From: a candidate division CSSED10-310 bacterium
GTDB lineage: Bacteria; CSSED10-310; JAFGJC01
NCBI GenBank assembly: GCA_016927905.1
Contig: JAFGLW010000030.1
Coordinates: 186,001-250,000 of the forward strand
Direction: 5' to 3'
DNA length: 64,000 nucleotides
Position 1 is the stretch's first letter. Each line of letters opens with the position of its first letter. Of the stretch, positions 37,464 through 46,737 are shown piece after piece. The notes beneath the pieces are model-generated. The model searched no databases and had not been told where the DNA came from. It was given only the letters and a program-made list of their open reading frames with translations. A program made the translations under genes and the position numbers.

Positions 37464-38300
37464 TTACGGATGATTGGCGGGAACGGCGGCGGGACTGACG
37501 GATCGGCTGGTTTCCAAGATGAGGTTGAGAACCTTCTCCACGTCTGAAAGCACTGAGACGCATGCGGCGCCGATATCCTTGCCGGCCTTCTCCGAGTAGA
37601 ACTTGATGTACTCGAAGCTGTTCCCGATTGTTGCACCTGGGTCTATGCAGACGAGGTGACACAAGCTTTGAGCACTCAACTCTGCGACGATTTCCTGCCG
37701 CCAGTCCTGGCCCCGGTTGAGGCTGCCCAGAACCCGTTTGTGAGCTGCATGGGACAGCTCATGGAGGAATGTCTTCTGAGACGACGTGGCCAAGCGGATC
37801 TCCTCCCGTTCATCATCCGGGCGATAGTAACCCAACCAAAATCCCTGGAACGCGACCGGAGCAACATCGATGCCCCAGGCTTCGGCCACCTCCTGCAGCG
37901 GCAATGGTGGCAGCTCCAGCTTCTGGTAGGAAAGCGGCTCGCCTTCGGTCGACTCCACAGCGAACACAGGAACGGCCAAAAAACCCCGCAGAACCTTGCT
38001 GATGTGATTGGGCGGATTGTCCTCAGCCGATTCCTGTTTCCTCTTGCCGATCCACGGTGCCAGGATGAAAAAGCTTTTGCTGCCCTTGCGGACGTATCGC
38101 TTCACCTCCTTCCATTGATTGAATCCACGGGCATCCGAAGTGCCGTGAACGGCCATGATCAGCCGGTTGGCCAGGGACCAGGCATTCGACGGCACAATGA
38201 ACGGTGGGTACGTGGCGACCGAGATCGCCTTGGGAACATTGCCGGTCCGGAACAGCTCCACGATCCGGTCCAGCACTGCTCTGACTTTGGGATTGAACAT
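37464..38300 (-). CDS. ArdC-like anti-restriction protein
   Basis: A 278-residue protein with an N-terminal ssDNA-binding domain of the ArdC/DUF1738 type (pattern ARGFNQWKEVKRYVRKGSK) and a C-terminal zincin-like domain with HELSH (His180-His184) and a third ligand candidate Glu207. ArdC proteins from conjugative plasmids protect incoming DNA from host restriction. AAAGGAGG precedes the ATG. It suggests the island once moved as single-stranded DNA. Confidence 0.85.
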   Translation of the reverse strand: MFNPKVRAVLDRIVELFRTGNVPKAISVATYPPFIVPSNAWSLANRLIMAVHGTSDARGFNQWKEVKRYVRKGSKSFFILAPWIGKRKQESAEDNPPNHISKVLRGFLAVPVFAVESTEGEPLSYQKLELPPLPLQEVAEAWGIDVAPVAFQGFWLGYYRPDDEREEIRLATSSQKTFLHELSHAAHKRVLGSLNRGQDWRQEIVAELSAQSLCHLVCIDPGATIGNSFEYIKFYSEKAGKDIGAACVSVLSDVEKVLNLILETSRSVSPAAVPANHP

Positions 38301-38312
38301 GACAGCCTCCTT

Positions 38313-38456
38313 TCAAAGTTTGGGTTTGTAAGACGCGGCGACCCAAAGCAACCAGATACCGAATCCGGCAGCCAGGAACACCGCCAGGAACTTCGCCACG
38401 ATCACCAGGGCGATTCCTGCGGCAACAAAGAAGATCAGAGACACAAGCCACTTCAT
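38313..38456 (-). CDS. 47-residue hydrophobic membrane protein
   Basis: A 47-residue protein that is almost entirely hydrophobic (two short membrane segments, about 3-20 and 24-40) with a basic end YKPKL. GGAGG lies six bases before the ATG at 38456. It is the first gene of the ArdC-kinase-Rad52-nuclease operon, 12 bases before the ArdC-like gene. Function unknown. Confidence 0.6.
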   Translation of the reverse strand: MKWLVSLIFFVAAGIALVIVAKFLAVFLAAGFGIWLLWVAASYKPKL

Positions 38457-38703
38457 GACACTCCTCCTTTCTTTGAGGGTTAAGGGATTGCTGTAAGAAG
38501 ACCCGGGGGCTCGAAACGGTGATTAGGAAAACCAGTTGGGGCCCCAGACCGGGTACCCCCGCGATTTTGTCAGAAATTCCTCATCGCGCGTGACGAGGAT
38601 CTACCGAATTACTGATTGGCCGATCGAAAATCGCATCTGCGGATCGTTGACTTTGTCAGAATCGTCATGCGAAGATAAAACAAAAGTTATGGAGGTTATT
38701 ATC

Positions 38704-39456
38704 ATGCGGAATAGAATTGTGTTGTTTTTGTTGGTGTTTGTTGGTTTTAACCTGTGCGCCTGCATCGGTGGCAAGCAATCGGCGGTAGAAGGAAAACTCG
38801 TGGACGGGAACGGCAAGCCGGTTTCCGGGGTGAAGATCACAGCGTCCCAGGTTCAGCCGATCAAGGGCTATGAGCAGTTCGAAGCCGTGACGAAATCGGA
38901 CGGCACGTTCCGGATGACCGGGCTGTTCCCGTCGTCCCGGTATGTTCTCAAACCCTGGTCCGATAAATGGACCTGCGAGACCGCGGTGCAACTGGACAGC
39001 GCACCGCAGGGCGAGACTGCCGTTCTGGCAGAGCCCATGAAGATTGCCGAAGCGTATTCAAGGAAAGGAGGCAGCCTTGTTGTTGATCTTACCACGGGGG
39101 CCGTTCGGTTTGATGTTTCTTCAGAAGGAGTAATTACCGACTCAATAACCGGTCTGGAATGGGTTGTTGGTCCTGATCGGGATACTGATTATGCCCAGGC
39201 CGAGCAGTGGGTGACTGGTTGCAACGTGGCGGGTGGCGGCTGGCGAATGCCAACAATGCAGGAACTGAAAAGCTTGTATTTGCAAGGCATTGGCAAAAGC
39301 AACATGGACCCAGTCTTCAAGATCACCGGTAGTTTTGTCTGGGCAAGCGATTCGTCGCGGGCGTACGCGTGGGGCTTCGACTTCTTCGACGGCTGCGAGA
39401 GCTGGAACCTCTTGACCTCGCACCGGGTGTTTGGGGTGCGTTCGCGTCCGCACTGA
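38704..39456 (+). CDS. lipoprotein with DUF1566 domain and VR-like end
   Basis: A 250-residue lipoprotein. A signal peptide with lipobox near FNLCAC is followed by a carboxypeptidase-regulatory-like beta domain (about 27-100) and a C-terminal DUF1566 (C-lectin-like) domain with GLEWV and GGWRMPTMQELKSL. The last 40 residues have the spacing of diversity-generating-retroelement variable regions: aromatic anchors (AW, F, F, W) and RVFGVRSRP, with the residues between them in codons mostly ending in C. GGAGG lies eight bases before the ATG at 38704. No template repeat is visible in the window. Confidence 0.75.
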   Translation: MRNRIVLFLLVFVGFNLCACIGGKQSAVEGKLVDGNGKPVSGVKITASQVQPIKGYEQFEAVTKSDGTFRMTGLFPSSRYVLKPWSDKWTCETAVQLDSAPQGETAVLAEPMKIAEAYSRKGGSLVVDLTTGAVRFDVSSEGVITDSITGLEWVVGPDRDTDYAQAEQWVTGCNVAGGGWRMPTMQELKSLYLQGIGKSNMDPVFKITGSFVWASDSSRAYAWGFDFFDGCESWNLLTSHRVFGVRSRPH

Positions 39457-39545
39457 TCATGATTTCTCTTTTGTATTCAAGTGTTTTAACAGGGTCTTAT
39501 TGGATTGGCAGTTGTGCTACATGCCAATGAAAAGCTGAGAAATTA

Positions 39546-39755
39546 TTAACCCTTTAACTCATTCACCGTCAACCACATCTCCGAAAACAGTTCCGCCTGT
39601 TCCAGCACCGTCTTCGTGGCGGATTCCTGTTTGTCGGGCGGGTAACCGTACTTTCTGAGAATCCGCTTGACCATCACCCGTAGGTTCGCCCGGACGTTCT
39701 CCCGGATTATCCAGTCATTTAAGAAGTCATCTGCCCAGAGACATCTTGCAGACAT
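39546..39755 (-). pseudogene. C-terminal relic of type I restriction subunit HsdR
   Basis: A 69-codon frame reading [20 protein letters not shown] and ending with a segment typical of the last 60 residues of HsdR. The motor and nuclease domains are absent and no hsdM or hsdS is adjacent. It marks a deleted type I restriction system inside the island. Confidence 0.75.
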
Positions 39756-39806
39756 CAGCCTTCGCCTGCTACATTCAAGTCAGTGTAAAGAATCTGTGGG
39801 GCTGAC

Positions 39807-40193
39807 ATGACAAAACGGAGATTGAGTCTGCGAGTGCGGATCCCGTCATACCAGCATCCTCGAAATGCCTGGCGGGAGTCAATCCATGCGGAAGTCGTCA
39901 AGGCGGCTCAGGCTCGCGGTGTTTCCTACCAGCCGGGGGATAAACTGGAGCTTAACGTGATACTCTATATGGGTGAATCCGGACTTTGTTTTCAGGATGT
40001 GGACAACCGGTTGAAAGACATCATGGATGCTTTGCAAGGCAGGGCCGGTGGATCGAAATCCAAACACCGCCTGAGTCCCCTCATCCCGAACGATCACCAG
40101 GTTTTCAGAGTTTCAGTTGAGAAGAAGAGTCCACCGAAGCAAAGTCACGGAATGGGGCATCTTGTCATTCGGAAATACAAAGAAGTTCGATGA
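39807..40193 (+). CDS. RusA-family Holliday junction resolvase
   Basis: A 128-residue nuclease of the RusA type. The catalytic pattern D-x-D-N-x-x-K is visible as DVDNRLK (Asp64, Asp66, Lys70), followed by DIMDALQG. RusA resolves Holliday junctions and is usually phage-borne. It opens the rightward restriction-like cassette, 27 bases before the PD-(D/E)XK gene, or may belong with the Rad52 recombination set. Confidence 0.85.
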   Translation: MTKRRLSLRVRIPSYQHPRNAWRESIHAEVVKAAQARGVSYQPGDKLELNVILYMGESGLCFQDVDNRLKDIMDALQGRAGGSKSKHRLSPLIPNDHQVFRVSVEKKSPPKQSHGMGHLVIRKYKEVR

Positions 40194-40220
40194 ACGGATA
40201 GTGCAATAAGGAGAGCAGCG

Positions 40221-41090
40221 ATGGAATTCGCCAAATTCGAATCAGTATCGATCCGAAATCACCCTGAAATGAACGAGCGATGGGTTCAGGACAGGATTGC
40301 CGAGGACCCATCGATTCTCGGTCTCGGTGATGTTGTCCTGAAGGATCGTGAACGCATTCAACCTAAAGCCGGGCGGCTGGATCTTCTGCTTCAAGATGCC
40401 GAATCCAACCGGCGATACGAGATCGAAATCCAGCTTGGCTCCACAGACGAAAGTCACATCATCCGAACGATCGAGTACTGGGATATCGAGCGGAAGAGAT
40501 ACCCGCAATATGAACACACTGCGGTCATCGTAGCGGAAGACATCACCAGCCGGTTCCTGAATGTCATCAACCTTTTTAACGGGATGATCCCGCTCATCGC
40601 TATTCAGATGCGCGCATTTCAGGTCAGTGGGAAGATCGGGCTCGTTTTTACGACAGTTGTGGACCTGCTGACCCTTGGCCTGGTCGATGAAGACGAGGAA
40701 GCCCAGGAGCCGACCGATCGAGCTTACTGGGAATCCCGGGGGTCCAAAAAAACAGTCGCTATGGCAGATCAATTGCTGGCGATCGCCAAAGAGCATGATC
40801 CCAGTCTCGAATTGAAATACAACAAGTTCTACATCGGCCTTGCCCGAAGTGGGCAGCCATGCAATTTCATGATATTCCGACCCAAGAAAGGCTTCATCCG
40901 ATTCGAAGTTCGATTGAAGAATACACCGGACACGCAGGAACGCCTTGAATCATCCGGTCTCGATGTAATGGATTACGACAGCCGATGGGGATATTTCAGG
41001 ATCCGGCTGCAACCCGGCGAGATCGACAAAAAAAAGCAAATACTTACAGAAATCGTGGCGGAAGCGTATGCAGCAGGCGGACAGCGATGA
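40221..41090 (+). CDS. predicted PD-(D/E)XK nuclease-like protein
   Basis: A 289-residue protein with a likely nuclease core near residues 40-80: AGRLDLLLQD then RYEIEIQLG, fitting a D...(E/Q)xE-type PD-(D/E)XK site with Gln in place of Lys. The C-terminal half has a DUF5655-like beta region of unknown role. It lies between the RusA-like gene and the methyltransferase pair, all rightward. It could be an accessory nuclease or a DNA sensor of the cassette. Confidence 0.65.
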   Translation: MEFAKFESVSIRNHPEMNERWVQDRIAEDPSILGLGDVVLKDRERIQPKAGRLDLLLQDAESNRRYEIEIQLGSTDESHIIRTIEYWDIERKRYPQYEHTAVIVAEDITSRFLNVINLFNGMIPLIAIQMRAFQVSGKIGLVFTTVVDLLTLGLVDEDEEAQEPTDRAYWESRGSKKTVAMADQLLAIAKEHDPSLELKYNKFYIGLARSGQPCNFMIFRPKKGFIRFEVRLKNTPDTQERLESSGLDVMDYDSRWGYFRIRLQPGEIDKKKQILTEIVAEAYAAGGQR

Positions 41091-41247
41091 ATTCTGATCT
41101 CGCAGGTCAATGATTTTTATGGACCAGATATCGTTCAAAACGCTAATATCTTCCCAGGAACCAAAAGGTCACCGGTTGTCTCACCAGTGCAATTTGAAGA
41201 TGTCTGATGTATTGAATTACAATGCCTCAATCGGAATGTAGAAACCA

Positions 41248-41901
41248 ATGAGCCAGATCAGATCAAAACAACGTGTTGCCGACCACGGGGAAGTCTTCAC
41301 CCCGGCGTGGATGGTCGAGGCGATGCTCGATCTGGTAAAATACGAGACAGAACGCATAGACTCTCGCTTCCTGGAGCCAGCGTGTGGGAGTGGTAACTTT
41401 CTTGTCCGCATCCTGCAACGGAAGCTCGCTGCTGTGGAACGTAAGTACGGAAAGTCTGACTTCGAAAGGCGACACTATGCGCTGCTTGCGCTGATGTGCA
41501 TTTACGGAATCGAGTTACTGGAAGACAATATCGCCGAATGCCGGGCAAATTTGTTGGAGATTCACGCCGATTATCTGAATATAGAACCGTCTGATGACAT
41601 TTTTCGTGCCGCATCCTACGTGATATCACAGAACATCGTGCACGGCGACGCGCTGACGATGCGCACTGACGACGACCAGCCAATCACCTTTCCAGAATGG
41701 GGTTACCTGGGCAAAGGCAAATTCCAGCGGCGCGATTTTAGCTTCGACACCCTCGCCTCATCGTCAACTTTCAGTACGGAAGGCTCGCTATTCGCTAGTC
41801 TCGGCAAACATGAGATCTTCAAACCAACGATAATCTATCTGACGATGACCGTGCGTGAGTTGGCTGCTTTGGTTTGTGATGCCGCAAAGGAGGTCGAATG
41901 A
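41248..41901 (+). CDS. methyltransferase-like protein lacking NPPY
   Basis: A 217-residue protein with an N6-adenine methylase N-terminal part: FTPAWMVEAML, SAM motif EPACGSGNFL and GIELLEDNIAECR. It stops before any NPPY catalytic motif. Its stop overlaps the next methyltransferase as ATGA. It is either a SAM-binding partner subunit or a remnant of a split enzyme; the intact overlap favours a real subunit. Confidence 0.75.
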   Translation: MSQIRSKQRVADHGEVFTPAWMVEAMLDLVKYETERIDSRFLEPACGSGNFLVRILQRKLAAVERKYGKSDFERRHYALLALMCIYGIELLEDNIAECRANLLEIHADYLNIEPSDDIFRAASYVISQNIVHGDALTMRTDDDQPITFPEWGYLGKGKFQRRDFSFDTLASSSTFSTEGSLFASLGKHEIFKPTIIYLTMTVRELAALVCDAAKEVE

Positions 41902-43526
41902 CTACAAAGGCTGGCTTTGCGTTGCGCGGCCGCAATCCGGATGTCTTGACATGCATCGCAAATCTCTCAAACGATGAGGTTTTCACGCCCCCGGAGCTTG
42001 CGAACCGGATGCTGGACACACTGGCCGATGTTTGGGCAGCCGACAACAGCGGTGCAAATATCTGGGCGGATAGTTCGGTAAAATTTCTCGATCCGTGCAC
42101 GAAATCAGGTGTTTTCCTGCGCGAGATAACCAGTCGCCTGACCAAAGGCCTAGTCGGCGAGATTCCTGACCTTGAAGAGCGAGTGAACCACATCCTGACA
42201 AAACAAGTGTTTGGCATCGGAATTACGTATCTTACGAGCCTGCTGGCGCGGCGTAGCGTTTACTGCTCAAAGCACTCGAATGGCAAACACTCAATCGCCA
42301 AAGGCTTCAAGAGTGATAATGGCAATATATGGTTCAAACGGATGGAGCACACGTGGGTAAACGGCAGGTGCAAGTTCTGCGGTGCAAACGTAAAGATCCT
42401 TGACCGTAGCGAAGATCTCGAAACCCACGCCTATGCGTTCATCCACACCCAAAACATTACAACTCGACTCGTCGAGTTCTTTGGAGGCGATATGCAGTTT
42501 GACGTAATCATCGGAAATCCACCATACCAGTTGGATGATGGCGGCTACGGCACTAGTGCAGCACCGATTTATCATAAGTTCGTAGAGCAAACGAAGGCGC
42601 TGGAACCGCGCTATTTGTCGATGATTATCCCAGCCCGTTGGTTTGCAGGTGGGAAAGGGCTGGATGAGTTCAGGAAATCAATGCTTACCGACAATCGACT
42701 GCGTTCTATTGACGACTTTCTCAGCGCTTCAGACGTCTTCCCGGGGGTTGGCCTAAAGGGCGGTGTCTGCTACTTTCTCTGGGACCGGGATTATCCCGGT
42801 CCTTGCAGAGTCACCACCCATTTCAAGGATTGGCCTACTTCGACAGTAAGTCGTCCTCTTCTTGAAAAAGGGGCGGACGTGTTCATCCGCTTCAATGAAG
42901 GGCTGTCAATTCTAAAGAAAGTGATGGCTGCCGAGAGAGGGAAGGCTACTTCAATGTTACTTCCTGAAAACAAGCGTTTCGACCGACTGGTTAGTTCAAG
43001 AAAACCTTTCGGGCTTGAGACGACCTTCAAAGGAAAGATCAACACCAAGCAAACTGGTGACATATTGGTCTATCGTAACGGCGGTACGGGATACATCAAC
43101 AGAGACTCGATATCGACTGGCAATGAACTAATCGACAAGTGGAAACTATTCGCAGGCTACGCTGCGCCAGGGACCGGAAACAAAGATACATACCCTCATA
43201 GGATCATCAGTACTCCATTCGTTGGATCGCCTGGCACCATCTCTTCGGAGACCTATCTTTGCATTGGCCCGTTCGATACACGTACCGAGGCTGAAAGTGT
43301 TTTGTCTTACCTTTCCTGTCGGCTTACACGTCTTCTTATTCTCCTTCATAAGCCATCCCAACACGTAACGCGCAAAGTCTACACATTCGTTCCAACACAA
43401 GAGTGGACGAGGAAGTGGACGGACGAGGACCTCTACGCGAAATATGGCATCTCTGCAAGAGAGATCGCGTTCATTCAGAAGGTTGTTCGCCCAATGGACC
43501 TTAGTGGAGACGCTGAGGATGGTTAA
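41898..43526 (+). CDS. Eco57I-like adenine-specific DNA methyltransferase
   Basis: A 542-residue methylase. The SAM region has FTPPELANRM and DPCTKSGVFLREI, a zinc-finger-like insertion follows (Cys/His pairs around CSKH and CKFC), then the catalytic NPPY in DVIIGNPPYQLDDGG. The C-terminal half probably reads the target. The family methylates adenine N6. It overlaps the gene before it and the helicase after it (8 bases), so all three should be made together. Confidence 0.88.
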   Translation: MTTKAGFALRGRNPDVLTCIANLSNDEVFTPPELANRMLDTLADVWAADNSGANIWADSSVKFLDPCTKSGVFLREITSRLTKGLVGEIPDLEERVNHILTKQVFGIGITYLTSLLARRSVYCSKHSNGKHSIAKGFKSDNGNIWFKRMEHTWVNGRCKFCGANVKILDRSEDLETHAYAFIHTQNITTRLVEFFGGDMQFDVIIGNPPYQLDDGGYGTSAAPIYHKFVEQTKALEPRYLSMIIPARWFAGGKGLDEFRKSMLTDNRLRSIDDFLSASDVFPGVGLKGGVCYFLWDRDYPGPCRVTTHFKDWPTSTVSRPLLEKGADVFIRFNEGLSILKKVMAAERGKATSMLLPENKRFDRLVSSRKPFGLETTFKGKINTKQTGDILVYRNGGTGYINRDSISTGNELIDKWKLFAGYAAPGTGNKDTYPHRIISTPFVGSPGTISSETYLCIGPFDTRTEAESVLSYLSCRLTRLLILLHKPSQHVTRKVYTFVPTQEWTRKWTDEDLYAKYGISAREIAFIQKVVRPMDLSGDAEDG

Positions 43527-46056
43527 GGTCATTGACGAGATCTTCACACCTAAGCCCGTAGCTCGGCTGAGAATATATGGTTACTCAATTGCCGATGAAG
43601 CGCACAAAGGGCTCCTAAAGGTCGGGCAGACCACACGTGATGTGAAGCAGCGCGTTGCTGAGCAGGTTAAGACGGCTGCCATCAAGAACTACAGGATTGA
43701 GCTGGACGAAGCAGCCGAACGCAATGACGGTACTATATTTACCGATCACGAGGTGCGCGCGGCACTAACCAGGAAGGGCTTCGAAAACACTGAACTCGAA
43801 TGGATGCAATGTTCGGTCAAGGACGTGAAAACCGTGCTCACCGAGCTGCGCAAAGGCCAGCGGTTCACGGGTACGCATCACGAAACGTTCACGATGCGCC
43901 GGGAACAAGCTGAGGCTGTTGACAAGACGCACGCCTATTTTCACTCCATCTGGAAAGAAGACATGCACGCCGTACCCCGATTTCTTTGGAACGCTAAGAT
44001 GCGATTCGGGAAAACCTTCGCCGCTTACCAGCTTGCCAAGAAGCTCGGTGCTAAACGTATGCTCGTGGTGACCTTCAAGCCCGCCGTCGAAGATGCATGG
44101 CAGACTATCATAGAGTCACACGTGGATTTTGACGGGTGGCAGTACCTTTCCAGACATTCTGACAGCGATCCGGTGAGAATCTCCGCCAAGAAACCACTGG
44201 TTTATTTCGGCTCATTCCAAGACCTGTTGGGACGTGATGATGCAGGGAACATCAAACCATTAAACGAATGGATCCACCATGTGAAGTGGGATTTGGTAGT
44301 TTTCGATGAATACCACTTCGGTGCATGGCGGGAGACTGCAAAGGAGCTGTTCGAAGGTGAAGAGGATGCGGTAGCCAAAAAAGAGGCCAAACTGGAGTAC
44401 GATCGTGACTTGGAAAGTATGAACGAGGATCTTAGTGTGTTTTCGGCGAAGGAAACGGAATTCCTGCCCATCACGAGCAGAGCTTACCTTTACCTGTCGG
44501 GCACGCCATTCAGGGCACTGGCCACGGGTGAGTTCATCGAAGAACAGATATTCAACTGGACATATACCGACGAGCAACGTGCAAAGGAAGAATACGCAGT
44601 AAAACACCCCGACAAATGGAATCCCTATGGAGCATTGCCGCAGATGCGCCTGCTGACCTATCAGATGCCGGACGAGTTGCTGGCGATCGCGAGCGCCGGT
44701 GAATTCGACGAGTTTGATCTCAACGCATTCTTCGAGGCATCGGGTCGGGGTGACAAAGCGCAATTCACACACAAGAATGACGTACAGAAATGGCTGGACA
44801 TCATTCGCGGGGGATACGCGCCAAGGGCCGTGGAGTATATGAAGACTGGCACACGGCCACCGTTTCCATATTCGGATGTACGTCTTCTGCCCTATTTACA
44901 GCACTCATTCTGGTTTCTGCCTAATGTCGCGTCCTGCCGTGCGATGGCGAACCTCCTGACAGAGAAACACAATGTATTCTGGCACGACTACAAAGTGATC
45001 GTCGCTGCGGGTGCTACGGCAGGTATCGGTCTCGATGCCTTGCCCCCTGTACGCAAAGCCATTGGGAGTGGACTCGAGACCAAAACCATCACACTTTCGT
45101 GCGGAAAGCTCACGACGGGCGTTACCGTGCGGCAGTGGTTCTCAATCTTGATGCTGAGGAACCTTCAGTCACCGGAGACCTACTTTCAGTCTGCCTTTCG
45201 GGTCCAGTCGCCCTGGTCCATTCGAAATCCGAACGGTGATAATCCGAACGAGGAGGAGATCCTCAAACCCGTCTGCTTTGTATTCGATTTTGCACCCACA
45301 CGCGCGCTTCGGCAACTCTCGGAGTACGGAATCGGCCTGTCTCCCTATGAGCCAAACCCGGAGAACGCAGTTAAGAATCTTGTATCGTTTCTGCCTGTGC
45401 TGGCATACGACGGCGCAAATATGACACAAATCGATGCCGGCGGTATTCTCGATATTGCGATGGCGGGCACGTCGGCAACGTTGCTCGCAAAGAAGTGGCA
45501 AAGTGCAATATTGGTGAACGTGGACAATGACACCCTGCGCCGGGTACTGGACAACCCAGAAGCGATGGCTGCCGTTGAGCGTATCGAGGGTTGGCGAGCG
45601 CTTGGAGATAACATCATCGAGACCATAATTAACAAAAGCGAGAAGTTGAAGGAGCTGAAGAAGAAAAATAAGGATAAGGATCTCACTGCCAGGGAGAAGA
45701 AGCAGCTTACTGAAGAGGAAAAGGAGTATAAGTCCAAGCGTAAAATGGTCCAGGAGAAGCTGATCAAGTTTGCCACACGCATCCCGGCGTTCATGTACCT
45801 GACCGATTTCCGAGAGAACACGTTACAGGATGTGATCACCAAGCTGGAACCAGACCTGTTTCTGGCGGTCACCGGATTAACGGTCAAGGACTTCCACCTG
45901 CTTGTTCAACTCAGAGTGTTCAACACTGAGCAGATGAACCAAGCCGTGTTTGCGTTCCGACGATATGAAGACGCGTCGCTCCGGTACACTGGCATCGAAA
46001 GCCATCCGGGTCTGACACATTACGGATTGTACGACACCGTAGTAGCAAAGGAGTGA
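43519..46056 (+). CDS. GIY-YIG-type domain plus SF2 helicase, restriction-like
   Basis: An 845-residue protein. Residues about 18-60 form a GIY-YIG/T5orf172-like nuclease motif (IYGYS...LKVGQTTRD...R). An SF2 helicase follows with Walker A-like MRFGKTFAAYQ, Walker B FDEYH and SGTPF as motif III. A charged coiled coil (about 700-750) and a C-terminal domain end it. It is probably the DNA-translocating and cutting component of a restriction system with the two methyltransferase proteins upstream. The start at 43519 overlaps the methyltransferase stop. Confidence 0.82.
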   Translation: MVKVIDEIFTPKPVARLRIYGYSIADEAHKGLLKVGQTTRDVKQRVAEQVKTAAIKNYRIELDEAAERNDGTIFTDHEVRAALTRKGFENTELEWMQCSVKDVKTVLTELRKGQRFTGTHHETFTMRREQAEAVDKTHAYFHSIWKEDMHAVPRFLWNAKMRFGKTFAAYQLAKKLGAKRMLVVTFKPAVEDAWQTIIESHVDFDGWQYLSRHSDSDPVRISAKKPLVYFGSFQDLLGRDDAGNIKPLNEWIHHVKWDLVVFDEYHFGAWRETAKELFEGEEDAVAKKEAKLEYDRDLESMNEDLSVFSAKETEFLPITSRAYLYLSGTPFRALATGEFIEEQIFNWTYTDEQRAKEEYAVKHPDKWNPYGALPQMRLLTYQMPDELLAIASAGEFDEFDLNAFFEASGRGDKAQFTHKNDVQKWLDIIRGGYAPRAVEYMKTGTRPPFPYSDVRLLPYLQHSFWFLPNVASCRAMANLLTEKHNVFWHDYKVIVAAGATAGIGLDALPPVRKAIGSGLETKTITLSCGKLTTGVTVRQWFSILMLRNLQSPETYFQSAFRVQSPWSIRNPNGDNPNEEEILKPVCFVFDFAPTRALRQLSEYGIGLSPYEPNPENAVKNLVSFLPVLAYDGANMTQIDAGGILDIAMAGTSATLLAKKWQSAILVNVDNDTLRRVLDNPEAMAAVERIEGWRALGDNIIETIINKSEKLKELKKKNKDKDLTAREKKQLTEEEKEYKSKRKMVQEKLIKFATRIPAFMYLTDFRENTLQDVITKLEPDLFLAVTGLTVKDFHLLVQLRVFNTEQMNQAVFAFRRYEDASLRYTGIESHPGLTHYGLYDTVVAKE

Positions 46057-46102
46057 AAAAGTGTTAACTGCTGGGATGGACAACGAAAACAGCAGGGCAA
46101 GG

Positions 46103-46714
46103 TTACACCTGCAGGATCTCAGGCAACCCCATCAGCATCACAGGTGCCGTTATATGACATTCAATCGGCTGTTCACCTTCTTTACGGTTATGATAGCGGA
46201 TTCCTCTATCCTGAAATGAACCCACGATTCCTGGTGTGTCGTACAGGGTTTGGGCAATTGCAGCTTCCATCCGGTTCCGGAGCCTTCTGTCACACGCAGT
46301 TGGTGCAAGGAAGAAACGATACATGGCAGTCAATTTTCGAATTGCTCCGCTCAATTCAGAATACATCAGGATGCATTCTTTTTCAGATTTAGGATTCTCT
46401 GGATCATATCGTCCCGGCCATAACAGAATCTTCTCACCGCGAGCGAAACCTGCAGGATCGTAGACATGATACATGGCTGCCGCATGTTCTGTGTAATGCT
46501 CTGCCATCCGGGTTCGAAAATCACGTCCGGTTTCACCGACATAATAGATCAGATGACCTTCCGAGAGGGGTACGGTCCAAAGATATACTCCCGGTTTGCT
46601 GCGCACTTCAACGTCAAAGATGGAGGGAGCATCAGTCGATCCCGGCCATGAGAAAGGTCCTTCAAAGGCAAGTTGGATGCAATTATCCGAATTCACTGCG
46701 ATTCCCGTAATCAT
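46103..46714 (-). CDS. GIY-YIG nuclease
   Basis: A 203-residue protein with a GIY-YIG catalytic region (GVYLWTV then YYVGETGRDFRTRMAEH). The rest is not recognised. It is leftward, convergent with the helicase gene, and follows the HNH nuclease gene by 23 bases, so the two nucleases form one operon. Confidence 0.78.
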   Translation of the reverse strand: MITGIAVNSDNCIQLAFEGPFSWPGSTDAPSIFDVEVRSKPGVYLWTVPLSEGHLIYYVGETGRDFRTRMAEHYTEHAAAMYHVYDPAGFARGEKILLWPGRYDPENPKSEKECILMYSELSGAIRKLTAMYRFFLAPTACDRRLRNRMEAAIAQTLYDTPGIVGSFQDRGIRYHNRKEGEQPIECHITAPVMLMGLPEILQV

Positions 46715-46737
46715 GTTTTATCAAAAGACGCTCATTA

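Noticed and set aside
32551-39456. Complete diversity-generating retroelement (RT plus lipoprotein target)
   Set aside because: The RT has QGxxxSP rather than the DGR SQ motif, no avd-like gene lies between them, and no adenine-rich template copy of the lipoprotein end was found by eye. Only the target-like end is reported.
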